Origin: Lachnospiraceae bacterium
GTDB lineage: Bacteria; Bacillota; Clostridia; Lachnospirales; Lachnospiraceae
Reading direction: 5' to 3'
DNA: 56,861 nucleotides
NCBI GenBank assembly: GCA_022768465.1
Contig: JALELZ010000009.1
Location: forward strand, 1 to 56,861
Shown here piece by piece: positions 33,812-42,413 of the stretch; position 1 is the first letter of the stretch; the number at the start of each line of letters is the position of its first letter. A program made the position numbers and the translations under genes. The notes beneath the pieces are model-generated. The model did no database searches. It worked only from the letters and a program-made list of their open reading frames with translations, and was not told the origin of the DNA.

Positions 33812-34843
33812 TTAAACTTCCTTTATCCCATCACTATATGCAAGCGCCATCATATCAAATCCCGGTTTTGCATAGATTCCGTTATTGAGATACAGAACAA
33901 GTCCATCATTTTTTGCTGTATAGGTGTATAGTGTATTGCCGTAAAAATCCTCTATCCTTCCGAGTATCTCTCCCTTTTTAAACCATTGATTCGCCTTTAC
34001 CATAGGCACCCACATGCCGTCTGCCTCGCCTCCGAGATAATCATTGTCGCAGCATACGATTTTTTTACACATCATCTGCGGATTAAGTTCGGCCTTGTGA
34101 TAAATTCCAAGATGATCAAGAATAAGGAAAATGTTGCGCATATCAAGATCTATCCATTCTTTGCAGGCAAGACTTGAATGGCCGGTCTCGATAATAAAGC
34201 CCGGAACATCAAACTGTCTTGCAGCCCAATGCACCTCTCCTTTTTCTGCTTTTGAAATAACAATATGCGGTATATCAACAGCTAAAGCAGCTTTATAAGA
34301 TGCCTCTTCCGACTTACAGTTTATCGGATAAAATAACAGCGGATACATAAATTCACCATTACCGCCGCTATGAAAATCGCAGCAAAAATCGATATACGGG
34401 AAAATATTTTTAACGAAATATGCAGCAATTCTTTCGCCCTGTGTACCATTCTCGTCACCGGGATAATTGCCGTTAAGGTTCGCATCATCCTCATAAACAA
34501 GGCCGTTCGTGCGCATATTAAACCCTGATACATTAACATTATGAATCAGGATTATATTGCCTGAAACCTCCATTGGATCAATTTCCTTTGCAGCATGTAC
34601 TACCGCAGCCACTCCCGGAAATTCACCTGCATGTATTCCGGCTGTAAAAAGTGCTGTTTTGCCCGGTTTCTTTCCGCAAATCAATGTTGCCGGCATTTCA
34701 TAATTATTTGTTCCCTGTGCGACCTCCACATTTTCTGGAATATTCGTCACTTTTCCGACATGTCTAAGATTTCCCATGTCTACGCCTAATATAACCTGCT
34801 TTTTTGTTCCCGGCTCCAACTCAAAACCGCATATTTTAAACAT
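33812..34843 (-). CDS. Succinylglutamate desuccinylase/aspartoacylase family protein
   Basis: A 343-residue M14-type zinc deacylase. Zinc ligands are seen in TAGIHAGEFPGVAA (His and Glu at about residues 70-73) and in CDFHSGGNGEF (His at about 164); the general base Glu is likely in PGFIIETGHSS (about 222). AspA/AstE enzymes remove acyl groups from N-acyl amino acids. It is the last gene after the peptide-type ABC importer and may deacylate or split an imported amino-acid conjugate. A strong terminator follows. Confidence 0.82.
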   Translation of the reverse strand: MFKICGFELEPGTKKQVILGVDMGNLRHVGKVTNIPENVEVAQGTNNYEMPATLICGKKPGKTALFTAGIHAGEFPGVAAVVHAAKEIDPMEVSGNIILIHNVNVSGFNMRTNGLVYEDDANLNGNYPGDENGTQGERIAAYFVKNIFPYIDFCCDFHSGGNGEFMYPLLFYPINCKSEEASYKAALAVDIPHIVISKAEKGEVHWAARQFDVPGFIIETGHSSLACKEWIDLDMRNIFLILDHLGIYHKAELNPQMMCKKIVCCDNDYLGGEADGMWVPMVKANQWFKKGEILGRIEDFYGNTLYTYTAKNDGLVLYLNNGIYAKPGFDMMALAYSDGIKEV

Positions 34844-34904
34844 AATAATTCTCTCCTTAATTACGGCTGGTTTGTTTTCATATTAACAATGTCTAAATAT
34901 GTTT

Positions 34905-35870
34905 TTATTTGTTTTTAAACTTGTGACAGGCTATCATGTGGCCTTCTTCAACTTCATAGTAGTCCGGCTTTTCTTCTTCACATATGCGCATACACTGATC
35001 ACATCTGTTTCTGAACGGGCATCCGCTCGGGACATGCAGCGGACTCGGGATTTCCGACTCAATGCTTTCAATCTTCTTTGAAAAATCCATGTCTAATGAA
35101 AAAATCGAATCAATAAGAGCCCTTGTATACGGATGCGCAAATTCCTGTCCAAGTCTGCAGCTGGGAACGATCTCTACAACATTTCCCAAATACATAATAA
35201 TGATTCGATGTGACATTGATCGAATAAGTGCAATATCATGGCATACGAATATTATTGTGATATTCTTTTCTTTTTGAAGTCTCAGCAGCAGATCCACTAT
35301 ACTTTTCTGTACAGATACATCCAATGCAGACGTTGCTTCGTCAAGTACGAGCACCTCCGGATCTATAGCTAAGGATCTTGCAATACCTACTCTTTGTCTT
35401 TGACCTCCGGAAAACTGGAATGGATATCTGTCTTTAAACTCTGCAGGCAGTTCAACCATCTTTAAAAGTTCTTCCGCTTTTTCATCCACCTGTGATGAAT
35501 TGATTTCGCCATAATTCAGCAATGACTCACATATTATCTTTTTTATTGTCATTTTAGGATTGAATGATCCGTCCGGGTCCTGAAACACCATTTGTATGTG
35601 CTTCCTGCTCTGGCGTTTTTTTTCTCCCTTCAGTTCAGACAGATCTTTTCCTTTGAACAATATCCGGCCTTCTGTCGGACTTTCCATCTGCAGTATCATT
35701 CGTATAAAGGTTGATTTTCCGCATCCGGATTCTCCTACAATTCCAAGTGTCTCTCCCTTATAAATATCAAGGTTTATGGAATTATTGGCTTTAAGCTTAA
35801 TACCCTTGCCTAAATCAAAGCTTTTAGATACATTTACTGCTTTTATAATTACTTCTTTATTATCAGACAT
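34905..35870 (-). CDS. Peptide-type ABC transporter ATPase (OppF/DppF-like)
   Basis: A 321-residue ATPase with Walker A GESGCGKST (about residue 47), signature FSGGQRQRVGIARSL (about 150), Walker B VLVLDEATSALD (about 170) and switch His in VCHDIA. The C-terminal oligopeptide-transporter domain has CPFRNRCDQC with conserved Cys, as in iron-sulfur or zinc-binding OppF tails. ATG 35870 overlaps the upstream stop (ATGTCTGA) with GGTGAG as ribosome site. It forms the importer with genes at 35863-40130. Confidence 0.9.
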   Translation of the reverse strand: MSDNKEVIIKAVNVSKSFDLGKGIKLKANNSINLDIYKGETLGIVGESGCGKSTFIRMILQMESPTEGRILFKGKDLSELKGEKKRQSRKHIQMVFQDPDGSFNPKMTIKKIICESLLNYGEINSSQVDEKAEELLKMVELPAEFKDRYPFQFSGGQRQRVGIARSLAIDPEVLVLDEATSALDVSVQKSIVDLLLRLQKEKNITIIFVCHDIALIRSMSHRIIIMYLGNVVEIVPSCRLGQEFAHPYTRALIDSIFSLDMDFSKKIESIESEIPSPLHVPSGCPFRNRCDQCMRICEEEKPDYYEVEEGHMIACHKFKNK

Positions 35871-36648
35871 ATATCTCACCATCCATAACCGGGATTGCTT
35901 CTATAAGCTTCTTCGTATAATCCATTTTTGGATGCTTCAAAATCTCATCACGTGTTCCGCTTTCCACTACACTGCCATTTTTCATTACAAGGATTTTATC
36001 TGACACATAGGCCGCCACTCCCAGGTTATGGGTTACCATTATTACCGAAGAATGGTACATGTCCCTCATCATTAATATCTGACGCACTATTTGTGCCTGA
36101 ATCGTAACATCAAGGGCGCTTGTCGGTTCATCTGCTAATAAAAGCTTAGGTGCAAAGCTCATAGCCATTGCGATTCCTATACGCTGTCTTTGTCCTCCCG
36201 ATAATTGAAACGGATAACTGCGCATAATGCGTGAACTGTCAGGAAGACTCATTAATGTAAACATAGATTCTGCCTTTTTTCGCGCTTCATCTTTGCTTAA
36301 TTTCTTATCATGAATTCTAAGATATTCCTGAAACTGTGATCCTATTCTGCGTATAGGATTCAGCATTGCACCGCAATCCTGAAATATCATTGATATTTCA
36401 CTGCCCCTTAAGGTTTTCATTTCCTTATCGCTCAGCTTTGAAAGATCTCTTCCATCATATATGACGGCGCCCGATTCTATTTTTCCGTTTCCAGGAAGCA
36501 GCCCCATAATTGCTCTCACGACAGTTGTCTTTCCGCTTCCGCTTTCACCAACAAGGCTGACGATTTCTCCCGGTTTTACCGATAGATTAAAATGTTCAAT
36601 AACACGATTATCTCCGTATGAAATTGTCATATCGTTTATATCTAACAT
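35863..36648 (-). CDS. Peptide-type ABC transporter ATPase (OppD/DppD-like)
   Basis: A 261-residue ATPase with Walker A GESGSGKTT (about residue 35), signature LSGGQRQRIGIAMAM (about 148) and Walker B LLLADEPTSALD (about 168). It lacks the usual C-terminal Cys-rich OppD extension, so it is shorter than typical (about 320). GAGGAAAAATAA precedes the ATG. It energises the importer whose binding protein lies just upstream. Confidence 0.9.
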   Translation of the reverse strand: MLDINDMTISYGDNRVIEHFNLSVKPGEIVSLVGESGSGKTTVVRAIMGLLPGNGKIESGAVIYDGRDLSKLSDKEMKTLRGSEISMIFQDCGAMLNPIRRIGSQFQEYLRIHDKKLSKDEARKKAESMFTLMSLPDSSRIMRSYPFQLSGGQRQRIGIAMAMSFAPKLLLADEPTSALDVTIQAQIVRQILMMRDMYHSSVIMVTHNLGVAAYVSDKILVMKNGSVVESGTRDEILKHPKMDYTKKLIEAIPVMDGEIYV

Positions 36649-36678
36649 TTATTTTTCCTCGCTGATGCAAAATTCCCT

Positions 36679-36700
36679 GCAGCAGCTTTTATACTGCTGC
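36679..36700 (-). repeat. GC-rich hairpin after the first binding-protein gene
   Basis: GCAGCAG (36679-36685) and CTGCTGC (36694-36700) form a 7-bp stem with an 8-nt loop between the binding-protein stop and the ATPase start. There is no T tract. A hairpin in the same place occurs in the second importer operon (46761-46788). Confidence 0.55.
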
Positions 36701-36725
36701 AAGGTTGTTTAGTCTTTAATTAAAA

Positions 36726-38336
36726 TCATTCTGCAGGCTTAATGTCTTTATTTATCCAATAATACTCTGAAGGATTATTTACAACATCCGTTATTGCAGA
36801 TGTATAGCATACATTTGTTGCATAGTATCCGTTGCAGCGTGCTGCAGCATCATCAATAATGATCTGCTGAAGCTGAATTATATAATCTCTTCTCTTGACA
36901 GAATCGAATTCAACGATCATCTTGTCAAATATTTCATCAAATTCAGAATTTGAATATCCGCAGCTATTGTCGGTTGCCCCGGTTCTCCAACGAGAGAAAT
37001 AAGATCCCGGATCACCTGTAGGCATTGTTGAAATAGAGGCATTGATGATATCATAATTTCCGTTTGACAGATAATCATTCAAATGCTCAACAAGCTGAAT
37101 ATTTGCCTTGATTCCGACCTCATCAAGCTGAGCCATAACCGCCTGAGCTATAAGATCCATACTTCTGTTTGCCTGAACAACGTAGTTGAGCTCTATGTTC
37201 TTTCCATTGCTCTCGCGGTATCCATCACCGTCGGTATCAACGTAGCCTGCATCATCAAGTATTTTCATTGCGGCTTCCGGATCATATCCGTCGTCCCACT
37301 TAAGCTCGTCATATCCATAGTCATAGCTTGACGGAACAACAGCATAACCATACATATATGCGCCGTTTGTGGTCACATTCGCAACAGTCTCTCCATCGAT
37401 TGCTTTATTGAATGCATGTCTGAATTCCGAATCTGCCAGTATAGGATTGCTGAAATTGAAGAAGGTATCACACACACGGCCTCCGGCTGTAACCTCTACA
37501 TTATATCCGCTGTCTTCAAGCATCTTACGATCTGTCGCTGCAATATTAATCGCAAGATCTGCGCTTCCATCCTGAAGTGCCATTGTACGTGAAGATGATT
37601 CTGCGATCCTCATAACATTAACATTTTCAAAAGGTACTTCATCGTAATAATACGGATTCTTTGATAGCTTAATCTCCAAACCTTCTGTAAATGAGTCCAT
37701 TACATACGGACCTGTACATATCGGAGCTGATGTGATCGTATCTATATTTTCCGTTGCCTCAGCGTCAACTATCATCATCCATGGATAAGCTACAACTCCA
37801 GGCATATCCGGTGTCGGCTTATCGGTAACTATCGTTACAGTACCGGCTTCGTCATCCGCTGTAATTGAACTGTATGTCATATATGCCTGCGGCAGGCCTT
37901 CTCCGCCGTTTGCAGGATCTGTAAGTCTGTACAATCTTTCTATAGACTCCACAACCTTTGTTGGAGTCATGTCTGTGCCATTTGAGAATTTAACTCCGGG
38001 CTTAATATTAAATGTCCATGTAAGCTCATCATCGGCAACACTCCAACTGTCTGCAAGCCATGGCTGCATGGTTCCGTCATCTCCGTTTCGAATCAGACAC
38101 TCACCGATTCCGTATCGCTGAACATACCAGCTGTCCCATCCTGTTGCCGGTTCGTTTGTTGTAGCCATAAGTTCTGTGGCCACATTTAATTCTGTTTTCT
38201 TAGCTGACGAAGCTTCTGTACTTGTATTGGCATCTGTCGAAGCAGCTGCTGTTTCCTCCTGATTTGAACCACAAGCTGAAAGAGTTGCTGCAATCATTGC
38301 TGCTGCCATAGTTATTGCTATAGTTTTTTTCTTCAT
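36726..38336 (-). CDS. ABC transporter substrate-binding lipoprotein (family 5)
   Basis: A 536-residue extracytoplasmic solute-binding protein of the peptide/nickel family. The signal peptide ends in the lipobox LSAC (Cys about residue 22). GWDSWYVQRYGIGECLIRNG (about 65) and FSNGTDMTPTKVVESIERL (about 117) are family signatures. It is clearly paralogous to the binding protein at 46811-48403, sharing the WDSWY segment, TDGDGYRE(S/L)NG and the ending NPSEYYWINKDI. With frlB upstream, fructosyl-amino acids or -peptides are the likely cargo. Confidence 0.88.
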   Translation of the reverse strand: MKKKTIAITMAAAMIAATLSACGSNQEETAAASTDANTSTEASSAKKTELNVATELMATTNEPATGWDSWYVQRYGIGECLIRNGDDGTMQPWLADSWSVADDELTWTFNIKPGVKFSNGTDMTPTKVVESIERLYRLTDPANGGEGLPQAYMTYSSITADDEAGTVTIVTDKPTPDMPGVVAYPWMMIVDAEATENIDTITSAPICTGPYVMDSFTEGLEIKLSKNPYYYDEVPFENVNVMRIAESSSRTMALQDGSADLAINIAATDRKMLEDSGYNVEVTAGGRVCDTFFNFSNPILADSEFRHAFNKAIDGETVANVTTNGAYMYGYAVVPSSYDYGYDELKWDDGYDPEAAMKILDDAGYVDTDGDGYRESNGKNIELNYVVQANRSMDLIAQAVMAQLDEVGIKANIQLVEHLNDYLSNGNYDIINASISTMPTGDPGSYFSRWRTGATDNSCGYSNSEFDEIFDKMIVEFDSVKRRDYIIQLQQIIIDDAAARCNGYYATNVCYTSAITDVVNNPSEYYWINKDIKPAE

Positions 38337-38346
38337 ACTGCCTCCG

Positions 38347-39189
38347 TTACTTAATTATTTTATTCACATTGCTTTTAGGGTTATAAAGATCTCTGACTGA
38401 ATCTCCGAACAGATTAAATACTGATACTACGATAAATATCGCTAATCCCGGAAATATCATCAGCCAAGGTGCTGCCTGCATATACTGCCTTCCTTCACTC
38501 AGCATGTATCCCCATTCCGGTGTAGGCGGCTGAACTCCAAATCCAAGGAATGAAAGAGAAGCTAAGGAAAGCATAAATGTTCCTACATCGGTTGCTGCCG
38601 TAACGATTAAGTTCGGCAGAATATTTGGCAGAAAATACTCTTTCAGCAAATATCCGTTTTTAGATCCCGTAATATATGCCGCATAAATATAATCTCTGTT
38701 CTTGATCTTCAGTACTAAACTTCTTGACAATCTCGCATATCGCGGCCAGCTTACAATTGCTATCGCCGTGATTGAATTCACCAGATTCGGCCCAAGTATT
38801 CCGGCAATTGCTATAGCAAGTATCATATCAGGGAATGCAATCATTATATCTGCTATGCGCATAATGATCGTATCTATAAATCCTCCGAAAAAGCCTGCTA
38901 TAATGCCCAAAAAGCTTCCGGTCACAAGTACTATTCCCAACAATAAAAGTGTACTGGTCAAGGATACTCGTGTTCCGAATATCACCCTTGTGAATATGTC
39001 TCTGCCTAATGTATCCGTTCCAAACAAATGCTCGGAACCCGGTGCCTGTAGTGCATCCTTAAGTGACGCCTTTACCGGATCATAATGCGTGATCTGAGGA
39101 GCCATGACAGCTGTCAAAGCTATAATAATTACGATCACACCAAAGATAACCATTTTCTTTTGTTGTCTGATAAATTCCGTCAGCTTCAT
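38347..39189 (-). CDS. Peptide-type ABC transporter permease (DppC-like)
   Basis: A 280-residue inner-membrane permease with six helices. HYDPVKASLKDALQAPGSEH and LFGTDTLGRDIFTRVIFGTR (about residues 35-70) are typical of OppC/DppC. The EAA-type loop that docks the ATPase is near YAAYITGSKNGYLLKEYFLP (about 168). It overlaps the DppB-like gene by 4 bp. Confidence 0.92.
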   Translation of the reverse strand: MKLTEFIRQQKKMVIFGVIVIIIALTAVMAPQITHYDPVKASLKDALQAPGSEHLFGTDTLGRDIFTRVIFGTRVSLTSTLLLLGIVLVTGSFLGIIAGFFGGFIDTIIMRIADIMIAFPDMILAIAIAGILGPNLVNSITAIAIVSWPRYARLSRSLVLKIKNRDYIYAAYITGSKNGYLLKEYFLPNILPNLIVTAATDVGTFMLSLASLSFLGFGVQPPTPEWGYMLSEGRQYMQAAPWLMIFPGLAIFIVVSVFNLFGDSVRDLYNPKSNVNKIIK

Positions 39190-40130
39190 GACTGCCTCTT
39201 TTCTCTGACACGCGGATCAAACAAAGAGTATGAGATATCCACAATTAGATTTATCACCATGTAGATCAAAGCTATCCACAGTACAAATCCCTGAATCAGC
39301 GGATAATCTCTTCCTCGTACTGCACGAATGCCAAGCTCTCCGAGACCCGGATAAGAAAAAATCATTTCTACAACAGCTGTTCCTCCGAGAAGAGAACCAA
39401 AGGAAATACCCAATAAGGTAATGAGCGGGAGCATTGCATTAGGCAAAACATGCAGGAATAATATCTGAGCATTACTTAAGCCTCGCGCCTTTGCACCTAC
39501 CACATAGTCCATGCTCAGCTCATCCAATACCGCAGCTCGCACCTGTCTTGTATATTTCGATGTCATTGCAACCGCCAGTGTACTACTCGGCAGGATCATC
39601 TTATTTAATCCCATGCCCTGTGAAGCTACCGGAAGTAATTTGAGATTGATTGCAAAAACATACTGCAGCAAAAGTCCAAGCCAGAAGCCCGGCATTGAAA
39701 TGCCCATGAAATTCAACACTCTGATCAAATTATCACACCATTTGTTTTCTTTTACTGCCGAAATCACTCCTAAAGGAATAGATATAATAAGCATTATACC
39801 CATTGACAAAAACGACAATTTTACTGTTGCTCCCAATCTTCCCATGATCTGATTCAGTACAAGATTTTTATTGGAAAACGATGTGCCGAAATCTCCGTGA
39901 AGACAGTTTGTCAACCATGTCATATACTGTACAAAGAATGGTTTATCCAGTCCCATCGAGACTCTTACCGCTTCTAATTGTTCCGGCTTCGGAGTTACAC
40001 CTGCTGCACTGAACATTGCGGTTGCAGGATCTCCCGGAGCAAGATATGTCAGCATAAAAGTAAGGAAACTGATTCCCAACAATACCAACAGCATTTGCAA
40101 TATTCTATTTATAAACTTCTTCAGAGTCAT
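39186..40130 (-). CDS. Peptide-type ABC transporter permease (DppB-like)
   Basis: A 314-residue permease: FLTFMLTYLAPGDPATAMFS and RVSMGLDKPFFVQYMTWLTN at the N-terminus, VVGAKARGLSNAQILFLHVL (about residue 212) as the ATPase-docking loop. ATG 40130 is used because the longer frame starts at a GTG that lies within the ribosome site GGTGGG. A TATAAT-like -10 and a FrlR-type 10-mer (40151-40160) lie just upstream, so it has its own regulated promoter besides read-through from frlB. Confidence 0.92.
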   Translation of the reverse strand: MTLKKFINRILQMLLVLLGISFLTFMLTYLAPGDPATAMFSAAGVTPKPEQLEAVRVSMGLDKPFFVQYMTWLTNCLHGDFGTSFSNKNLVLNQIMGRLGATVKLSFLSMGIMLIISIPLGVISAVKENKWCDNLIRVLNFMGISMPGFWLGLLLQYVFAINLKLLPVASQGMGLNKMILPSSTLAVAMTSKYTRQVRAAVLDELSMDYVVGAKARGLSNAQILFLHVLPNAMLPLITLLGISFGSLLGGTAVVEMIFSYPGLGELGIRAVRGRDYPLIQGFVLWIALIYMVINLIVDISYSLFDPRVREKRQS

Positions 40131-40150
40131 AAATCCCACCGTTCATTCAG

Positions 40151-40160
40151 AACTTGTATT
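40151..40160 (-). promoter_or_regulatory. Putative FrlR site upstream of the dppB-like gene
   Basis: AACTTGTATT at 40151-40160 is identical to the 10-mer at 41358-41367 and to the reverse complement of 41490-41499. On the minus strand it abuts TATAAT (40163-40158). A related AATACGTAGTAT lies beside it. The rest of the 40140-40276 gap is AT-rich with no gene. Confidence 0.6.
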
Positions 40161-40276
40161 ATATAGTCATACTACGTATTATCACATATATTAACTATAT
40201 TTTCAACAGCCTGCATAATAACAGCACAGCTTGAATGATAAATCTAATAGTTTTTCACAATAATTATGTCAATCTT

Positions 40277-41281
40277 TTAGTACTCTAATCTTCTGTAGTA
40301 TCGTCTTATATCCTGTGTATGTTTACGAATATCAGCCACATCATGTGAAATACGATAATATATCATTAAGAGTGTAAGCGGGGATAAAAGCCAGCGGAAT
40401 TCTTCACTTATACCGTTGAGCGGATAATCCTTAGTATCAAAAATAAAAAGTTTATCAGTATGTGGCTTACAGAATCTTGCTACTCTTTCATCTAATGCTC
40501 TGGTTGGTCCTTCGCCCATACCTATGCAGACCGGAAGTCCCTTTTGCACCAGTTCAATCGTTCCGTGGAAAAATTCAGGCGATGTTACGGACTTTGTTCT
40601 CAACCACTGACATTCTTCCAAAATACACATTGCCATGTCATAAGTGAAGCCCCAGGTATTGCCTGAACTTACCCAGATCTGATATGGTTCATCCTGTGTC
40701 TCAAAAAGCTTTGCATATTCTAACGCCTGCGCATCAGCCTGCTTATGGATATCACAAATGATTCTTCCAAAATCCTTCATTTCCTCACGAAGCTTAGAAT
40801 ATCCGTCAAATTTTCCCATGTTGTAAAGTATTTTTCCAAACAGGTACAGAGGTAATATGTCGTGCGGATCTCCTTCTCCGTAGCAAAGCGTATATGATGT
40901 AAGCTCAGCCAAAGGGGAATTCTCTTTTCCACAGAACGATATTGTTGTTACTCCTTTTTCTTTAAGCCATTCAGCTACTGCTACAGTCTCTTTTGTATCA
41001 CCGGATTTAGACTGCATAAGTGCAAGCGTTTTACTGCCGACTAAACTATTTCCTACGAGAGGCAGTTCCGCCGCAACTTCAGTAATTACAGGGATATCAG
41101 AAAATTTACCGATCATATATTTGTATTGATCCAGAGACGCTAATGATCCGCCTGACGAAGTCAGCAGAATATTATCAAAACCCGCCTCACATACACTATC
41201 TGCAATTGATTCAATATCGCCGACTAAGGCATACATCAAATCCGCTTTTTTTAAAATCTGCTGCTCATCATAGCCAATCAT
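40277..41281 (-). CDS. frlB: FrlB-like fructosamine-6-phosphate deglycase (SIS domains)
   Basis: A 334-residue protein with two sugar-isomerase (SIS) domains. The first holds NILLTSSGGSLASLDQYKYM (about residue 36) and MQSKSGDTKETVAVAEWLKE (about 88); the second holds YQIWVSSGNTWGFTYDMAMC (about 198) and TSPEFFHGTIELVQKG (about 232). These match FrlB-type deglycases, which split fructoselysine 6-phosphate into glucose 6-phosphate and amino acid. GGAGGATC precedes the ATG. It is divergent from a GntR regulator, starts the leftward importer operon, and an frlD-like kinase lies nearby. Confidence 0.82.
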   Translation of the reverse strand: MIGYDEQQILKKADLMYALVGDIESIADSVCEAGFDNILLTSSGGSLASLDQYKYMIGKFSDIPVITEVAAELPLVGNSLVGSKTLALMQSKSGDTKETVAVAEWLKEKGVTTISFCGKENSPLAELTSYTLCYGEGDPHDILPLYLFGKILYNMGKFDGYSKLREEMKDFGRIICDIHKQADAQALEYAKLFETQDEPYQIWVSSGNTWGFTYDMAMCILEECQWLRTKSVTSPEFFHGTIELVQKGLPVCIGMGEGPTRALDERVARFCKPHTDKLFIFDTKDYPLNGISEEFRWLLSPLTLLMIYYRISHDVADIRKHTQDIRRYYRRLEY

Positions 41282-41329
41282 ATTAGATCCTCCTGAATTA
41301 TAATGAAAATGTCTCGGCTCCTTTCACTT

Positions 41330-41376
41330 ATATTAACTCGTATTAATACATCATGTCAACTTGTATTGTTCGAATC
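41330..41376 (-). promoter_or_regulatory. frlB promoter with two regulator half-sites
   Basis: On the minus strand TTGACA (41359-41354), an 18-bp spacer and TAATAT (41335-41330) form a strong promoter. AACTTGTATT (41358-41367) covers the -35 and AACTCGTATT (41335-41344) adjoins the -10. ATTGTTCGAATC (41365-41376) recurs at 43768-43779. Confidence 0.75.
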
Positions 41377-41476
41377 ATACTTTTATCCATGATGTATTTC
41401 AAGACTGACAGAGATCAACAAGGTATTTTATGATTTTAATGTATTGGCTTTGTAAAAGACGCTTTTATTCAAGTGG

Positions 41477-41511
41477 GATAACTTGTCATAATACAAGTTA
41501 TCGGATATAAT
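41477..41511 (+). promoter_or_regulatory. frlR promoter and palindromic operator
   Basis: GATAACTTGT (41477-41486) and ACAAGTTATC (41493-41502) form a perfect 10+10 inverted repeat with a 6-bp centre. TTGTCA (41483-41488), a 17-bp spacer and TATAAT (41506-41511) make the promoter, so the operator covers the -35 and spacer. AATACAAGTT (41490-41499) is the shared 10-mer. Confidence 0.82.
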
Positions 41512-41539
41512 CAAATATGAATAAATGTGGGGTATATAT

Positions 41540-42298
41540 ATGCTAAACAATAAAAGTCCGGTTCCCTTATATCAACAGATCATAGACAAAATCAAGGCAC
41601 GCATTGACAGCGGCGAATACAACCCGGGTCAGCTTTTGCCCAGCGAGGCAATGTTCTGCAGCGAGTTCGGTGTGAGCAGAGTCACTGTCCGCAGTGCATT
41701 GTCTGTCCTTATCGATGAAGGAATAATAGTCACAATACACGGTAAAGGAACCTTTGTAAAAGAACATATAAAGCAGCAGAAATCAAATCACTTCAGAGGA
41801 TTTTCAGATTTTTGCAAAGAAAACAACAGAAGCTTATACACTCACGTTCTGCTTTTAGAACAGCAGCCTGCTACCTCAAAGCTTATATCTATTCTTTCAC
41901 TGCAGCCGGGTGAGCCTGTTGTTTATCTCAGACGGGTGCGTTTTATTGATTACAAGCCGATATTAATCGAGGAGACCTGGCTTCCTTTCGGGAAATATGC
42001 TTTTCTTTTGAATAAAGATATGGAGAATAGATCGCTTTATAAAACGATTATGGATGAAACAGGTTTTGACCCTGCTTCCAATGGCAGCAATACTATAGAA
42101 CTAGAAACATCGATTGCAACCAAAGAGGAAGCTGAACAGCTGAATATTGACGAAGGCAATCCACTCTTTGTTTTAAAAGAAACCGTTCTTGATAATAATG
42201 AAATTCCTGTTCATTTGACAAAACAGCTTATGGTAGGAAGTAATGTCAAATTCATGATGAATGAAGACAGTAATGGGTTGAAATTAACCATCGATTAG
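41540..42298 (+). CDS. frlR: GntR/HutC-family regulator (FrlR-like)
   Basis: A 252-residue regulator: winged helix at residues 1-75 (PVPLYQQIIDKIKARIDSGE, then LLPSEAMFCSEFGVSRVTVR) and a UTRA ligand domain from about 85 (SNHFRGFSDFCKENNR, VVYLRRVRFIDYKPILIEET). HutC-type regulators sense small metabolites such as sugar phosphates or amines. ATG 41540 is used with TGGGG upstream. Its position between frlB and the frlD-like kinase, and the shared operator 10-mer, point to control of fructosamine use and of itself. Confidence 0.8.
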   Translation: MLNNKSPVPLYQQIIDKIKARIDSGEYNPGQLLPSEAMFCSEFGVSRVTVRSALSVLIDEGIIVTIHGKGTFVKEHIKQQKSNHFRGFSDFCKENNRSLYTHVLLLEQQPATSKLISILSLQPGEPVVYLRRVRFIDYKPILIEETWLPFGKYAFLLNKDMENRSLYKTIMDETGFDPASNGSNTIELETSIATKEEAEQLNIDEGNPLFVLKETVLDNNEIPVHLTKQLMVGSNVKFMMNEDSNGLKLTID

Positions 42299-42358
42299 AA
42301 ATATTAGTTACAACCCAACCATCAGAAACCAATATAATTGAATCAATATAGTTATTAA

Positions 42359-42409
42359 AAAACTGTATCCTGTGATGCCACTTTTATAGTATTCACAAGA
42401 TACAGTTTT
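42359..42409. terminator. Bidirectional terminator between frlR and the kinase gene
   Basis: AAAACTGTATCCTGTGA (42359-42375) pairs with TCACAAGATACAGTTTT (42393-42409), one mismatch, 17-nt loop. A and T tracts at both ends let it serve these two convergent genes. Confidence 0.88.
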
Positions 42410-42413
42410 CTGG

